A stretch of 64,000 bases of DNA. Origin: Litorimonas sp964565335 (GTDB lineage: Bacteria; Pseudomonadota; Alphaproteobacteria; Caulobacterales; Maricaulaceae). The stretch spans positions 1-64,000 of the forward strand of contig CAZMEN010000003.1 of NCBI GenBank assembly GCA_964565335.1, read 5' to 3'. This document shows, one piece after another, positions 41,511 to 50,599 of the stretch. The notes under the pieces were generated by a model. It was not told the DNA's origin and did not search any database. It saw only the letters and a list, made by a program, of their open reading frames with translations. Position 1 is the first letter of the stretch. Each line of letters opens with the position of its first letter. The translations under genes were made by a program, and so were the position numbers.

Positions 41511-42752
41511 TCACGCCGTTGAGGCGGGTGTAGTGTTTAATTCAGGGGCGTGGCCGCGATGGCCGCCCTCTTCGACACAGGCTGTTCCGCCTGGTGTGTA
41601 CATCATCGTCACGCATTGATTGCAGGCAGTGCAGCCCGAATTGCGAATATTGCCCGATTGCATCGCATTTATCAGATTCGGATCAAAGATGAGAGCACGC
41701 CCAAGACCGAGCGCATCGAAGCCCTCATTCATGACTTTATTGACATTATCCATAGTCTGCGCCCCGCCCAAATAACAGAGCGGCATATCCACGGCCGCGC
41801 GGATTTGCTGGGCTGGGTCTAGGGAATAAAGCTGTTTGAATTGCTTATCCGGCTCTTTGCTTTTGGGCTGCATCATCATGCCAAGGCGGACAATCAGATT
41901 TTTGGGTTTGACCGATGATTTGGGCAAAGGATTACCAAACATGGTATCAATGCTTTCGACATTTAATCCATTAGAGAGCTGCGCCATGTGCGCGCCTGTG
42001 CTTTGCAGGATTTTGGCAATCTCAATCCCTTCGGTGACGGTATTGCCGCCCTCTTTCCCATCGGTCTGGCTGTATTTCACCGTAACGGCCATGTCTTTGC
42101 CGACCGCGTCCAGAACTTTGGAGAGGACCTCGGCGGGGAATTTCATCCGGTTCTGGATTGTCCCACCATAATCGTCTTTGCGTGAATTATAAAAAGGCGT
42201 GATAAACTGCGCGAGGAGATAGCCGTGCCCCATGTGAATTTCCACGGCATCAAAGCCAGCCTCTTTGGCATGAAGGGCGGCTCGGACAAATTCATCGGCA
42301 ATGGCGTCCATATCATTGCGGTCCATTTTACGCTTCATATAACGTCCGGTCATAACGCCGAATTTGTTAAAGCCCCCATTGGCCGAAATAGGTTTCATAG
42401 TTGAAAAGTCTTTGGGCAGGAATGTAAAAGATCCTGCATGGGTGATTTGTGCTTGCGCCGCTGCTCCGTGTTTATGGACCCTGTCAGTGAGGGATTTGAA
42501 ATCCGCGACAGTGTCCGCCGAGAGGTGCGCCTGATCGACAAAGGTTTGGCCATCTTTAGACGTCGCGCAATAAGCCACCGTTGTCATGGCCGCGCCGCCT
42601 TCAGCCATCCGTTCGTGGAAACTGGCCAATCCTTTGGAAATCACACCCCCTTTGCACATACCTTCATTTGTCGCCGCTTTGATAAAACGGTTGCGTAATG
42701 TCAGAGGGCCGATGGTCAGCGGCGTAAAGGCTTTTGAGGCAGAAGCTGTCAT
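41511..42752 (-). CDS. Old-yellow-enzyme family NADH:flavin oxidoreductase
   Basis: A 413-residue FMN enzyme. Start set at ATG 42752 because the family begins with FTPLTIGPLTLRNRFIKAAT, about eight residues in; the frame runs further up into the operator region. Seen: AQITHAGSF, VEIHMGHGYLLAQFITP, RKDDYGGTIQNR and the cluster motif CTACNQC, with a fourth Cys after eleven residues. There is no C-terminal FAD domain. It is a paralogue of the 10553 gene. OYE proteins reduce activated double bonds such as enones, which fits steroid A-ring or side-chain intermediates (inference). Confidence 0.88.
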   Translation of the reverse strand: MTASASKAFTPLTIGPLTLRNRFIKAATNEGMCKGGVISKGLASFHERMAEGGAAMTTVAYCATSKDGQTFVDQAHLSADTVADFKSLTDRVHKHGAAAQAQITHAGSFTFLPKDFSTMKPISANGGFNKFGVMTGRYMKRKMDRNDMDAIADEFVRAALHAKEAGFDAVEIHMGHGYLLAQFITPFYNSRKDDYGGTIQNRMKFPAEVLSKVLDAVGKDMAVTVKYSQTDGKEGGNTVTEGIEIAKILQSTGAHMAQLSNGLNVESIDTMFGNPLPKSSVKPKNLIVRLGMMMQPKSKEPDKQFKQLYSLDPAQQIRAAVDMPLCYLGGAQTMDNVNKVMNEGFDALGLGRALIFDPNLINAMQSGNIRNSGCTACNQCVTMMYTPGGTACVEEGGHRGHAPELNTTPASTA

Positions 42753-42771
42753 GTGAATTATATAAATCTCA

Positions 42772-42864
42772 CTGCGCAATAAATCACGCAAAAAATGATG
42801 ATTATCTATGAATTGTGTGTTATTTGGCTTTAATTGCGTAGAAAACACAAAAAATATTACGCAT
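42772..42864. promoter_or_regulatory. TTGCGTA operator array, OYE/MFS divergent promoter
   Basis: TTGCGTA (42834-42840), 17 bases, TACGCAT (42858-42864), ending 20 bases before the MFS start. A weaker half-site CTGCGCA at 42772-42778 lies exactly 62 bases before the main one, and an ACGCAA at 42786-42791 is nearby. It sits between divergent OYE-Rieske and MFS genes. Confidence 0.6.
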
Positions 42865-42884
42865 CAGGGAAAATAAATCAGCGC

Positions 42885-44180
42885 ATGACCGAAACATACG
42901 ACCCAACACCGAGTAGCCGCAAATATGCGTGGTTCGTCCTTTTCATGATGGTGCTTCTTTACTTTGTAAACTACGCTGATCGGACCTTGGCGAATGCCTT
43001 GCTCGAAAAGATCAAAGAGACTTATCAAGTCTCCGATACCTATATGGGTTTCGTGATTGGCCCGGCCTTTGCCTTTATTTATTGTCTTGCCGCTATTCCG
43101 ATTGCAAGATTTGCTGATCGCAATAACCGTGTTCGAATCATCGCCGTTGGGGCTGTCGTTTGGAGTCTTTTCACAATACTTTCAGGCCTCGCTAAAACGC
43201 CTGAAATGTTTGCGCTTTCGCGGTTCGGGGTGGGGGTTGGTGAGGCCGCCTTTCTCGCTCCTGCATATTCTTTATTGTCTGATTATTTTCCGCCCAAGCG
43301 GCGCGCTTTCGCTTTCGCAATTATGAACCTTGGTGTTTATTTTGGCGGCGCCTTCGGCAATATTGGAGGTACGGCTTTGGCCGCCAATTATGATTGGCAA
43401 ACCACCTTCTTGGCTTTGGGCGGCCCCGGTATATTACTGGCGGCTTTAACGGTCCTCTTTGTTCGGGAGCCAAAGCGCGGACGTCTCGATCCGGGCGACG
43501 GGGCGTCAAAACCACAAGTTCAATTTTCCGCGGTATATAAAGCGTTGATGGGGACACCAGCATTTAAATATCTAACCTATGCTGCTTTCCTGGGCGGGTT
43601 TTCGACGATAGCCTTTGGAAGCTGGGCGATAGCCATGTTCGAGCGCATCTTCGATATTTCTAATCAGTCTGCCGGTGCGCGTTACGGGACGGCGGCTCTT
43701 CTTGCTGGCATGGCAGGGGTTTTGCTCATGGGGTTTTTGTGTGATTTATTGTCCAAGAAATATGCTCGCGCGCCTTATATATTATCCTCATTCGGGCTCT
43801 TAGGGTTTACGGTGATAGCCATCGGCATGTGCTTTTCAAATGAGGTGGGGCTGGCCACGGCTTTAATTTATCCCGCCAGTATTTTGGGAGCAGGGTGGGT
43901 CGTGGCAGTTCAGGCCGCACTGCAAGATTTATTACCTGCTGAGTTGCGGGCCACAGCAACATCCATTTGGGCCTTTGCTCTAACATTTGCAGGGCTGGTT
44001 TTAGGGGTATTAGTCGTCGGCTGGGCGAATGATTATTTCAGTGCCCAATATGGTGCAGACGCCATACGCTACTCTATGGCTCTGACGCTCTCAGGCGGTA
44101 TCCCTGCGGCATGGTATATTTTCCGGGCAGGAAAGACTGCCGTGGCAGGGCAGCAGTCTTTGGCCCATCAGTTCAGTTAG
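42885..44180 (+). CDS. MFS transporter, spinster-like
   Basis: A 431-residue inner-membrane carrier with about twelve hydrophobic helices. Start taken as ATG 42885; the in-frame TTG at 42834 is the operator half-site itself and would add a hydrophilic tail. Seen: YFVNYADRTLANALLEKIK with the Asp-Arg of helix 1, the loop 2-3 motif RFADRNNRVRI, GVGVGEAAFLAPAYSLLSDY and FPPKRRAFAFAIMN, typical of the Spinster/ACS-type branch. It may move a steroid or organic acid intermediate across the inner membrane (inference). Its stop overlaps the decayed receptor tail. Confidence 0.9.
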   Translation: MTETYDPTPSSRKYAWFVLFMMVLLYFVNYADRTLANALLEKIKETYQVSDTYMGFVIGPAFAFIYCLAAIPIARFADRNNRVRIIAVGAVVWSLFTILSGLAKTPEMFALSRFGVGVGEAAFLAPAYSLLSDYFPPKRRAFAFAIMNLGVYFGGAFGNIGGTALAANYDWQTTFLALGGPGILLAALTVLFVREPKRGRLDPGDGASKPQVQFSAVYKALMGTPAFKYLTYAAFLGGFSTIAFGSWAIAMFERIFDISNQSAGARYGTAALLAGMAGVLLMGFLCDLLSKKYARAPYILSSFGLLGFTVIAIGMCFSNEVGLATALIYPASILGAGWVVAVQAALQDLLPAELRATATSIWAFALTFAGLVLGVLVVGWANDYFSAQYGADAIRYSMALTLSGGIPAAWYIFRAGKTAVAGQQSLAHQFS

Positions 44181-44314
44181 AAGTTAAAGCCTAAGGTCAC
44201 GCCGTAAGTCGCGGGTGCGCCAAAATAGCCATTCTCTAGTCTGTCAAAGTCTAGACGTTAGCCGATGAAGTTGGAGATATATTCGTTGTCGACTATACTC
44301 TGGCTCAAAATATT
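44177..44314 (-). pseudogene. Decayed C-terminus of a TonB-dependent receptor
   Basis: Read on the minus strand, this gives NILSQSIVDNEYISNFIG, a stop (44258-44260), then RLDFDRLENGYFGAPATYG and VTLGFNF before a final stop at 44177. It aligns with the end of the intact receptor at 46558 (NITDKEYLTNF, FFGAPATYGVTLGLDF). Upstream of the fragment the frame meets another stop and similarity fades. It is the tail of a lost paralogue and not a functional gene. Confidence 0.8.
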
Positions 44315-44520
44315 AACTTAACTTTGTTTCTCCCAATTTGAATAGCGGTTAGAGTAATTCGTCCATTGACTATTATGTGGGCTTGGGACTGAGCTTTGTA
44401 GCTCTAATATACCTACGCCGAACTATTTCTTCTTTAACGTGCTCAAGAGTGTATTTCTCTCGCTCGTTTGGAGGAGAGCGGTTGTCTTATCGGTCAATCC
44501 CCTTGGGCAAGGTTTTAGAT
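44315..44520. other. Gap without recognisable gene
   Basis: Between the decayed receptor tail and the HupE gene. A 64-codon plus-strand frame overlaps it and the HupE 3' end but shows no family pattern. It probably holds further degenerate DNA of the lost receptor region. Confidence 0.4.
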
Positions 44521-45489
44521 TTAGATGATATAGTCCGACATGCGCTGCATGACCCAAAACATGGCGATTGATGAGAGACTATAGGTTAGGAAAATTTCTG
44601 TTTTCCGAAGTGTCTCTTTTCCAACTTTTACGATAAAAAACAATATAATAAGGGCCACACCGATAACAGCGAATTGGCCGAGTTCTACACCGAGGTTGAA
44701 GAATAAAAGCGCGAGTAGTTCCGTTTCTTTGGGTAGACCTATCTCTGACAACGCGCTTGCAAAGCCGCAACCATGTATCAGGCCGATGATAAAACTGATG
44801 AGATAAGGGCGCCGTGTCGCGAGGCTTTTATGCCCGCGTTGTTTGTGGATGATTTCTATGCCTAGCATAACGATACTCGCCGCAATCAAAATTTCTATAG
44901 GTCGGGTAGGGGTGTTCAGCATGCCAAAGGCTGCAAGGCCAAGTGTTATGCTGTGAGCGAGGGTGAAGGCCGTTGCTACGCCTAATAGCTGACGGCGGGT
45001 GACGAGCAGTATCAATCCTATGACAAAAAGCAGGTGATCCCAACCAAAGATAATATGCTCAACGCCGATACTAAGATATTGCCCTGTCGCACTTTGCGCT
45101 TTGCCGCCAAGATTCATAGTTGGATTTGAAGGTTTTATGAGGGCTGTACGTTTCTCTCCTGAAAGGTAACTAATAGAGACAAAAACATCGGTAATCGTAC
45201 GTTCTAATCCGGGGAGGGATATTTCACCTTCGGTTAGTGTACAGTATAGAGTTGAATGTTCGCTGACGGACCCTGCTTGCCATGTCATCTGCGGGGTTGT
45301 GCTCGTGCACCTTTCCGGAAAAGTGGGGGCTATTCTTAGGCGCTTGCCATCTAGAATAGGTTGTTTCCAAATTACTGAGAACTTGGAAGGCGCGGCTTCG
45401 GTGATACTCAAATAAGAAGGGCGAACCTCATGGGCTTGAGCTGAAAATGCGCTCGCCCAAAACCATAATAAAAGCAGCCAGATCCTCAC
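44521..45489 (-). CDS. HupE/UreJ family membrane protein
   Basis: A 322-residue protein with signal peptide (LLLLWFWASAFSAQA), an extracytoplasmic domain to about 135, and six or seven helices. Seen: EHIIFGWDHLLFVIGLILL, FTLAHSITLGLAAFG, FIIGLIHGCGFASAL and LLFFNLGVELGQ, the His-rich signatures of HupE_UreJ_2, proposed as metal (nickel or cobalt) permeases. It overlaps the PpiC gene by four bases. This HupE-PpiC pair is a recurrent pair in marine proteobacteria as I recall. It has no evident link to the steroid genes. Confidence 0.88.
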   Translation of the reverse strand: MRIWLLLLWFWASAFSAQAHEVRPSYLSITEAAPSKFSVIWKQPILDGKRLRIAPTFPERCTSTTPQMTWQAGSVSEHSTLYCTLTEGEISLPGLERTITDVFVSISYLSGEKRTALIKPSNPTMNLGGKAQSATGQYLSIGVEHIIFGWDHLLFVIGLILLVTRRQLLGVATAFTLAHSITLGLAAFGMLNTPTRPIEILIAASIVMLGIEIIHKQRGHKSLATRRPYLISFIIGLIHGCGFASALSEIGLPKETELLALLFFNLGVELGQFAVIGVALIILFFIVKVGKETLRKTEIFLTYSLSSIAMFWVMQRMSDYII

Positions 45490-46313
45490 TCTCCTGAGCC
45501 TTCAATATCCACTTTATATTTATTAATCAGAGTTTTAAGACGCGTTTGATTGGCAGACATTAATGCTTCTTCTTGCCACAGTCTTTTGACATCCTCTTTA
45601 ACATCTTCGAATTTAGGAATAGCTCTGTCGGAAATGCTATCGATACGAATGAGGTGTAGGCCAAAAGCAGATTCAACAGGGCCTTGCCAGTTTTGGTCCG
45701 AAGCCTCAAAAATACTATTTGCGAACTCTGGCCCGAAAAGACGGCTGACTTCTATAAGGCTTAGAGACTCAAATTGCCGTTTCATAATAAAAGGATCACC
45801 CAGAGATTTCCAATCTGTTGTTTTCGTTTTTTGAATGAGTGTTTGAGCTTTTATCTCAAGGTTATTTCCATGCACTTCGGGGCTTAGATATATATGAGAA
45901 AATTCGCGTTTTTCGGGACGGATAAAGCTCTCAATATTGGTTTTAAAATAGGCTTCTAATTCAATTTCATCGGGCAGAGCTGGGGCATCCACATTTTCTA
46001 TGAGAAAACGCATTTTCTGCGCAAGGCGGCGGCGAATGATTGTGTCATTTTCGCCTAGGCCCATGCGTTCTGCTTCGCGCACCAGGGCTTCTTCTTCAAC
46101 ATAAGAAAAAAGGAGAGCCTTCAGATCGTCATCCGTCGGTTTCCGACGGTTTTCGCCTGCAAAAATTAAGGACTGCCTTTCCATCTCTTCTGTACTGACG
46201 GTAATCGTATAATCCGTTTTGGCGATATGGTTTTGCCATAGGTTATGCCCAGCAAATAACAGCGCTCCAAAAATGATAAAGTGAACCAAAGGCTCGTGTC
46301 GTAATTTAGTCAT
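45486..46313 (-). CDS. Parvulin-type peptidyl-prolyl isomerase, membrane-anchored
   Basis: A 275-residue PpiC-like protein. One N-terminal helix (PLVHFIIFGALLFAGHNLW) anchors it; a SurA/PrsA-like helical segment with LFSYVEEEALVREAERMG follows; the parvulin domain runs from about 140 (REFSHIYLSPEVHG) to WQGPVESAFGLHLIRI. It should assist folding of exported proteins, perhaps of the HupE partner it overlaps (ATGA). Its start lies about 150 bases from the decayed SDR tail, so the pair sits inside a rearranged segment. Confidence 0.85.
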   Translation of the reverse strand: MTKLRHEPLVHFIIFGALLFAGHNLWQNHIAKTDYTITVSTEEMERQSLIFAGENRRKPTDDDLKALLFSYVEEEALVREAERMGLGENDTIIRRRLAQKMRFLIENVDAPALPDEIELEAYFKTNIESFIRPEKREFSHIYLSPEVHGNNLEIKAQTLIQKTKTTDWKSLGDPFIMKRQFESLSLIEVSRLFGPEFANSIFEASDQNWQGPVESAFGLHLIRIDSISDRAIPKFEDVKEDVKRLWQEEALMSANQTRLKTLINKYKVDIEGSGE

Positions 46314-46466
46314 GGAACCTACTTAGCTTTATACCAAATTTGAGAGATTTAGCTGTGCTTTGCATTGTTGGAGACGAATTTGGATGATGTTTTGTTACCA
46401 TTTTATAGGAAGAGATGACGCTCCCATCAAAAGCCTATCTATCTTCTTAGTTGGCCTTTTAAGAGT

Positions 46467-46511
46467 TTAGAAACAATAGTTACCATCATTGGCGACAAGA
46501 ACGCGTCTGCT
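46467..46511 (-). pseudogene. Decayed C-terminus of an SDR gene
   Basis: Minus-strand reading gives RVLVANDGNYCF followed by a stop at 46467-46469, against SVLVANGGSYCF at the end of the intact SDR at 48851. Over about 40 bases the DNA is clearly alike (for example TTTAGAAACA, and ATTGGCGACAAG). Upstream the similarity is lost. It is the tail of a missing SDR paralogue directly downstream of the intact receptor gene. Confidence 0.7.
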
Positions 46512-46557
46512 TTCGCCGCAATGTATGACCAAGTTCCTTCTTTGGTAGCCGCAATCT

Positions 46558-48831
46558 CTAAAAATCGAGTCCAAGCGTCACGCCATAAGTGGCGGGCGCA
46601 CCGAAAAAACCATTCGTAATCCCGCCAAAGCCCGGTCCAAAATCGATGAAATTGGTGAGATATTCTTTGTCGGTAATATTTTTGCCCCAAATGGCGAGCT
46701 CAACATTTTGCCCCGCAATTGGAATGTCAGACCAGGCGAGGCGGGCATCAATAACAGTTCTTGCAGGCACTTCGGAGGTGAAGGCATTTTGCGGTACTGT
46801 CCGCGTCAGGGAATAGGGATAGGTAAAATAGCGATCGCTATAATTAGCATCTGCGGAAAGGGTAAGAGCGCCCCAATCACCACTGACTAGGCCCCAATCA
46901 ACCCCTGCCGAGGCCGTATTACGCGGGGCTTGCGGTAAGGCGCGATCATCGGCGACATCCACGCCAAGCTCTAGAAATTCCGTATATTTGGAACTCAGAT
47001 GTCCATAATTTGCTCGGAGTAAAAAGTTATCTGCGAGTTGGAAAAAGCCTTCTAATTCAAGGCCGTTTATATCGGCTCCGCCTGCATTGCGAATATCCGA
47101 GGCGGCTGCACCTTCAGCCGTGAAAATAGAGAGCTGCATATCTTTATGAGTATTGAAAAACGCCGCCATATTAACTTGAAAACGATTGTCAAAGAAGCGC
47201 GTCTTTGCGCCAAATTCGATAGAATCGATAGTTTCGGCGTCATACGGGCGGAGTGTTTCCGCGACCGATCCGGCTTCGCCATTAAAGCCGCCGCTCTTAA
47301 AACCTTTGGCATATTTTGCGTAGAGGTTGATATCGTCTGTCGCCGCAAAATTGACTGTGACTTGGGGGGAGAGATTGTCGAACTTTGTCTTGCCTGTCGT
47401 GCCTTCGGGAACGAAAGGCGTGTTCGGCGGGAGGTCTTCAAAGGCCACCGCGATATTGGTGCGATCAATTGATTTCTCTTCTTCGGTATAGCGCAATCCA
47501 CCGGAAAGGCTGATTTGATCAGTAAGGGCAAAATCAAGCTGCCCAAAGACGGCAATCGCCTCTGTCTCAAAACCGTAACGGGAGTCAAATATACTCGCCC
47601 CGCCAAAGAAATTTTGCGGGTTATTAGTAAAGCCGTCATCTTGGAAATAATAGGCACCAAGGACATAATCCAAGCGCCCTGAATTGCCGACTAGTTGTAG
47701 CTCTTGGCTGAAACTATCATAATCAGAGAGGCGTTGTGAGCGGGCTAAAGGTAAGGGCGAACCGTCCAAGTCCAGACTGTCTTCCCATGTGAGTTTGCGT
47801 AGAGCAGTGATGGATTTAACCTCGCCCAATTCCGTTTGCAGGGCGGCGGTTAGCGTATGGCCTTGGACTTTACTGCGCTCGAACACTTCGGGTGCATCTG
47901 TTGTGCCAGTGAATTGGCGGTCAGGATTGGTGTAGAGGTCCAGCGGAAAGCCAAAGAACTGTCCTGGCGCACCAGGGAAGCCTAAATAGGCCGGAGAGGC
48001 AGGATCAAATATATTGCCGTCATAGACGCCAACGACTTGCGAAAATTCCGGATTTTGGTCGACATCGCTGAAGTCAAAGGTGTAGTCTAGCGTTAGGTTT
48101 TCAGTGGGGTCTGCGCTCAGCGCAATGAGGAAGCTCTTCTTATCCAAATCCGCAAATTCAGACGCGGTTGATTTGGGGCTAGCGGAAAGAACGCCGGGAA
48201 AGGGATTGTCAACGCCTTCGACAAAACCGTCGCGTTTTTCAATCAAGCCCGAAACCTTCGCGCGGACAGGGCCGATTTGTCCGAAATTCATTGTGGCTTT
48301 CGCGAGGCGGGAATTATAATTGCCAAAACCGACTTTTGCACTGCCACCAAATTCTTCTGTCGGTTTGGCCGTGATGACATTGACAGCCCCCGCGAGAGTA
48401 TTACGGCCATAAAGCGTGCCTTGCGGCCCGCGCAAGACTTCGACGCGTTCTATATCAGCGACATCAAATATCGCGCCTTGGGTTTTACCAATGTAAGAGC
48501 CGTTGAGGTAAATCCCGACGGTGGGTTCCCAAGTCAAGGCCGGGTTTATGGTGACGCCGCCGCGTATGGAAATTTGTGCGGCTGTTGTGTTATTTGGGGC
48601 ATTCTCAATTTTTAGGTTCGGCGCGAGGCTAGAGAGCGATTTAATAGAGGTGATGTTACGGCTATCAATATAATCCGCATCGATAGCCGTAACCGCAATA
48701 GGCACATCTTGAATGCTTTGCTCACGTTTTTGGGCGGTCACAACAATTTCATCTAATTGCGCGTAAGCGGCAGGGCTAAGCATAAGTGTCAGGGCGAGAG
48801 CCGAAGCTCCGGTCAAAGATTTACGTGTCAT
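46558..48831 (-). CDS. TonB-dependent outer-membrane receptor
   Basis: A 757-residue receptor. Signal peptide ALALTLMLSPAAYAQ, then TonB box LDEIVVTAQKREQSIQDV, plug motif RVEVLRGPQGTLYGRNTLAG, barrel motif YAKYAKGFKSGGFNGEAG and C-terminal YGVTLGLDF with final Phe. It is shorter than the receptor at 16029 and only moderately alike, so it probably takes a different ligand. It is the third gene of the minus operon with two SDRs, starting 20 bases after the second. The TTGCGTA array at 50.5 kb controls this operon. Confidence 0.95.
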   Translation of the reverse strand: MTRKSLTGASALALTLMLSPAAYAQLDEIVVTAQKREQSIQDVPIAVTAIDADYIDSRNITSIKSLSSLAPNLKIENAPNNTTAAQISIRGGVTINPALTWEPTVGIYLNGSYIGKTQGAIFDVADIERVEVLRGPQGTLYGRNTLAGAVNVITAKPTEEFGGSAKVGFGNYNSRLAKATMNFGQIGPVRAKVSGLIEKRDGFVEGVDNPFPGVLSASPKSTASEFADLDKKSFLIALSADPTENLTLDYTFDFSDVDQNPEFSQVVGVYDGNIFDPASPAYLGFPGAPGQFFGFPLDLYTNPDRQFTGTTDAPEVFERSKVQGHTLTAALQTELGEVKSITALRKLTWEDSLDLDGSPLPLARSQRLSDYDSFSQELQLVGNSGRLDYVLGAYYFQDDGFTNNPQNFFGGASIFDSRYGFETEAIAVFGQLDFALTDQISLSGGLRYTEEEKSIDRTNIAVAFEDLPPNTPFVPEGTTGKTKFDNLSPQVTVNFAATDDINLYAKYAKGFKSGGFNGEAGSVAETLRPYDAETIDSIEFGAKTRFFDNRFQVNMAAFFNTHKDMQLSIFTAEGAAASDIRNAGGADINGLELEGFFQLADNFLLRANYGHLSSKYTEFLELGVDVADDRALPQAPRNTASAGVDWGLVSGDWGALTLSADANYSDRYFTYPYSLTRTVPQNAFTSEVPARTVIDARLAWSDIPIAGQNVELAIWGKNITDKEYLTNFIDFGPGFGGITNGFFGAPATYGVTLGLDF

Positions 48832-48850
48832 GTCAGTCTCCTGTGGTTAT

Positions 48851-49672
48851 TTAGAAACAGTAGCTGCCTCCATTGGCGACAAGCACAGAGCCGGTCACAA
48901 AGCTCGCATCTTCGGAAAGTAGATAAGCCACAGCGCCGGCGACTTCGCTCGGATCAGCCATACGGCCTAGCGGGACAGATTGCTCCATGGAGGTAATCCA
49001 TTCTTGCGGCAGTCCGTTCATGATGGGTGTATTTGTCGGGCCAGGGGCGACAGCGTTTACGCGTATGCTGCGGGGGGCGAGCTCTCTTGCAAGTTGTCGG
49101 GTTAGCCCAATGAGAGCCGATTTCGACGTCACATAGTGCGGGGACCCTTCGCCGGATTGCGCTGACGTCGATGAAATATTGACAATTGAACCTGCATTGC
49201 CATCCTCCGCCATAATGCGCACAGCTTCGCGGCAAACATAGAAAGCCCCGTTAAGGTTTACGGCCATGACGCCCGCCCACCCCTCATCTTCCATATGAAT
49301 AAGGTGGTCGACAAAAGTGTTTGAGGCGCCGTCTTTGGCAAGCTCTTCATTGCGCTGGTTCATCGCACCGTAGAATTTATCGGACCCATCGCCTTTGGCT
49401 TGGCCGATACCTGCACAATTCACCGCGAAGTCCAAACGTCCAAATGTTTTGCGGGCTTCGCGTATGGCTTTGATAACGTCACCACTCTCGCCAACATTGC
49501 ACTTTAGCGCCAGGTGGTCATCGGTCAGGCCCTCAATAACTGATTGCGCGTTGTCTTGATTAAGGTCTAGCGCGGCAATGCGCGCGCCTTCAGCGGCCAG
49601 TTTTTCAACAATAGCCGCGCCAATGCCTTGGCCAGCCCCTGTGACAACCGCTGTTTTTCCTGCAAGTCTCAT
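48851..49672 (-). CDS. Short-chain dehydrogenase/reductase
   Basis: A 273-residue SDR. Seen: VTGAGQGIGAAIVEKLAAEG, NCAGI (Cys in place of the second Asn), NISSTSAQSG with catalytic Ser, HYVTSKSALIGLTRQL with Tyr-Lys, VAPGPTNTPIM and FVTGSVLVANGGSYCF. An insertion of about 30 residues at 95-125 (KFYGAMNQRNEELAKDG) is unusual and may shape the substrate pocket. It follows the SDR at 49681 by eight bases. A decayed paralogue tail lies at 46467. Confidence 0.88.
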   Translation of the reverse strand: MRLAGKTAVVTGAGQGIGAAIVEKLAAEGARIAALDLNQDNAQSVIEGLTDDHLALKCNVGESGDVIKAIREARKTFGRLDFAVNCAGIGQAKGDGSDKFYGAMNQRNEELAKDGASNTFVDHLIHMEDEGWAGVMAVNLNGAFYVCREAVRIMAEDGNAGSIVNISSTSAQSGEGSPHYVTSKSALIGLTRQLARELAPRSIRVNAVAPGPTNTPIMNGLPQEWITSMEQSVPLGRMADPSEVAGAVAYLLSEDASFVTGSVLVANGGSYCF

Positions 49673-49680
49673 ATCTTTTC

Positions 49681-50445
49681 CTAACCGGGGACGTAGAGTT
49701 CGTTGGCTTTACCGCCATCAACTGGAATATTAGCGCCCGTCACATATGAGGAAGCGTCAGAGGCAAGAAAGAGGACCACATTGGCAACTTCTTCTGGCGT
49801 TCCAATCCGGCCCATAGGGTTGGCCCCTGCAATGGCCGCGCCCGCATCTGGATCATGATCGAACCAAGCTTTCGTCGCAGGCGTCATGATGGGGCCTGGC
49901 GTGACGGCATTTACGCGAATGCCTTGGCGCGCGCCTTCCATGGCGGCGTTACGCGTAAAATGGGTAAGGGCGGCTTTGGACGCGCCATAAGCGGACATGC
50001 CTTGCATGGCACGGTCTCCATTCACGGAGCTAATATTGATGATGCTCCCTCCTTTACCGCTCATGGCGCTCATGGCAGCACGCGTGCCCATATAAGGCGC
50101 ATCTACATTGACGCGAAAGTTTTGCTGAAAGCCGTCTAGGTCTGTATCTGCAATCATGCCCATGCCAACATGGGCGGCATTATTCACGAGGATGTCGAGC
50201 CCTTTATCCTTGGCGACATTGGATATCATATCCGCATAGCTTTGCGCGTCTGAGACATCGAGTGATTGACCTTGGCAAGACCCGCCTTCATCCGAAATAG
50301 CTTTTACAGTCGCATTCATTTTTTCAGCATTGCGGGCGCAAATAACAACATGTGCACCCTCTGCGGCGAGTTTCTCGGCTATAGCCCGTCCAATACCGTC
50401 GCTTCCGCCACTGACAATAGCCGTTTTGCCTGTTAAACGTCCCAT
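49681..50445 (-). CDS. Short-chain dehydrogenase/reductase
   Basis: A 254-residue classical SDR. Seen: VSGGSDGIGRAIAEKLAAEG, VICARN, NNAAH in place of NNAG, NISSVNGDRA with Ser, AYGASKAALTHFTRNAAMEG with Tyr-Lys, VTPGPIMTPA and VTGANIPVDGGKANE. ATG at 50445 is preceded by GGGGAAGCG. First gene of the SDR-SDR-receptor operon, diverging from the ligase operon across the operator at 50483. FabG-like length; oxidoreduction of a hydroxy- or keto-steroid or acyl-CoA is possible. Confidence 0.9.
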   Translation of the reverse strand: MGRLTGKTAIVSGGSDGIGRAIAEKLAAEGAHVVICARNAEKMNATVKAISDEGGSCQGQSLDVSDAQSYADMISNVAKDKGLDILVNNAAHVGMGMIADTDLDGFQQNFRVNVDAPYMGTRAAMSAMSGKGGSIINISSVNGDRAMQGMSAYGASKAALTHFTRNAAMEGARQGIRVNAVTPGPIMTPATKAWFDHDPDAGAAIAGANPMGRIGTPEEVANVVLFLASDASSYVTGANIPVDGGKANELYVPG

Positions 50446-50482
50446 ACGCTTCCCCTGATTTTTTCTTTTAATTTAAACCACG

Positions 50483-50577
50483 ATGCGTAGAAAATAAACC
50501 AAAAAAATACGCAAAATAGCACTATGGACGAGTTGAAAATCAATATTGCGTAATATATGCTGGTAAAAATAACGAAA
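50483..50577. promoter_or_regulatory. TTGCGTA operator array, SDR/ligase divergent promoter
   Basis: ATGCGTA (50483-50489), 18 bases, TACGCAA (50508-50514); a second copy TTGCGTA (50546-50552), 18 bases, AACGAAA (50571-50577) begins 63 bases later. Inner spacing between the two copies is 31 bases, the same as at 5292-5360. It lies between two long divergent operons. The second copy ends 22 bases from the ligase ATG. Confidence 0.67.
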
Positions 50578-50599
50578 AATGGAATTCAAATATCTGTAG

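Noticed and set aside
42834..42884. TTG start for the MFS transporter inside the operator
   Set aside because: The TTG is the TTGCGTA half-site itself; the added peptide is hydrophilic and the family starts at ATG 42885.
44377..44571. 64-codon plus-strand frame after the receptor remnant
   Set aside because: Runs into the HupE 3' end on the other strand and shows no known pattern; likely chance in degenerate DNA.
46439..46690. 83-codon minus-strand frame over the SDR remnant
   Set aside because: It is out of frame with both the SDR tail and the intact receptor end; the remnant explains the local signal better.
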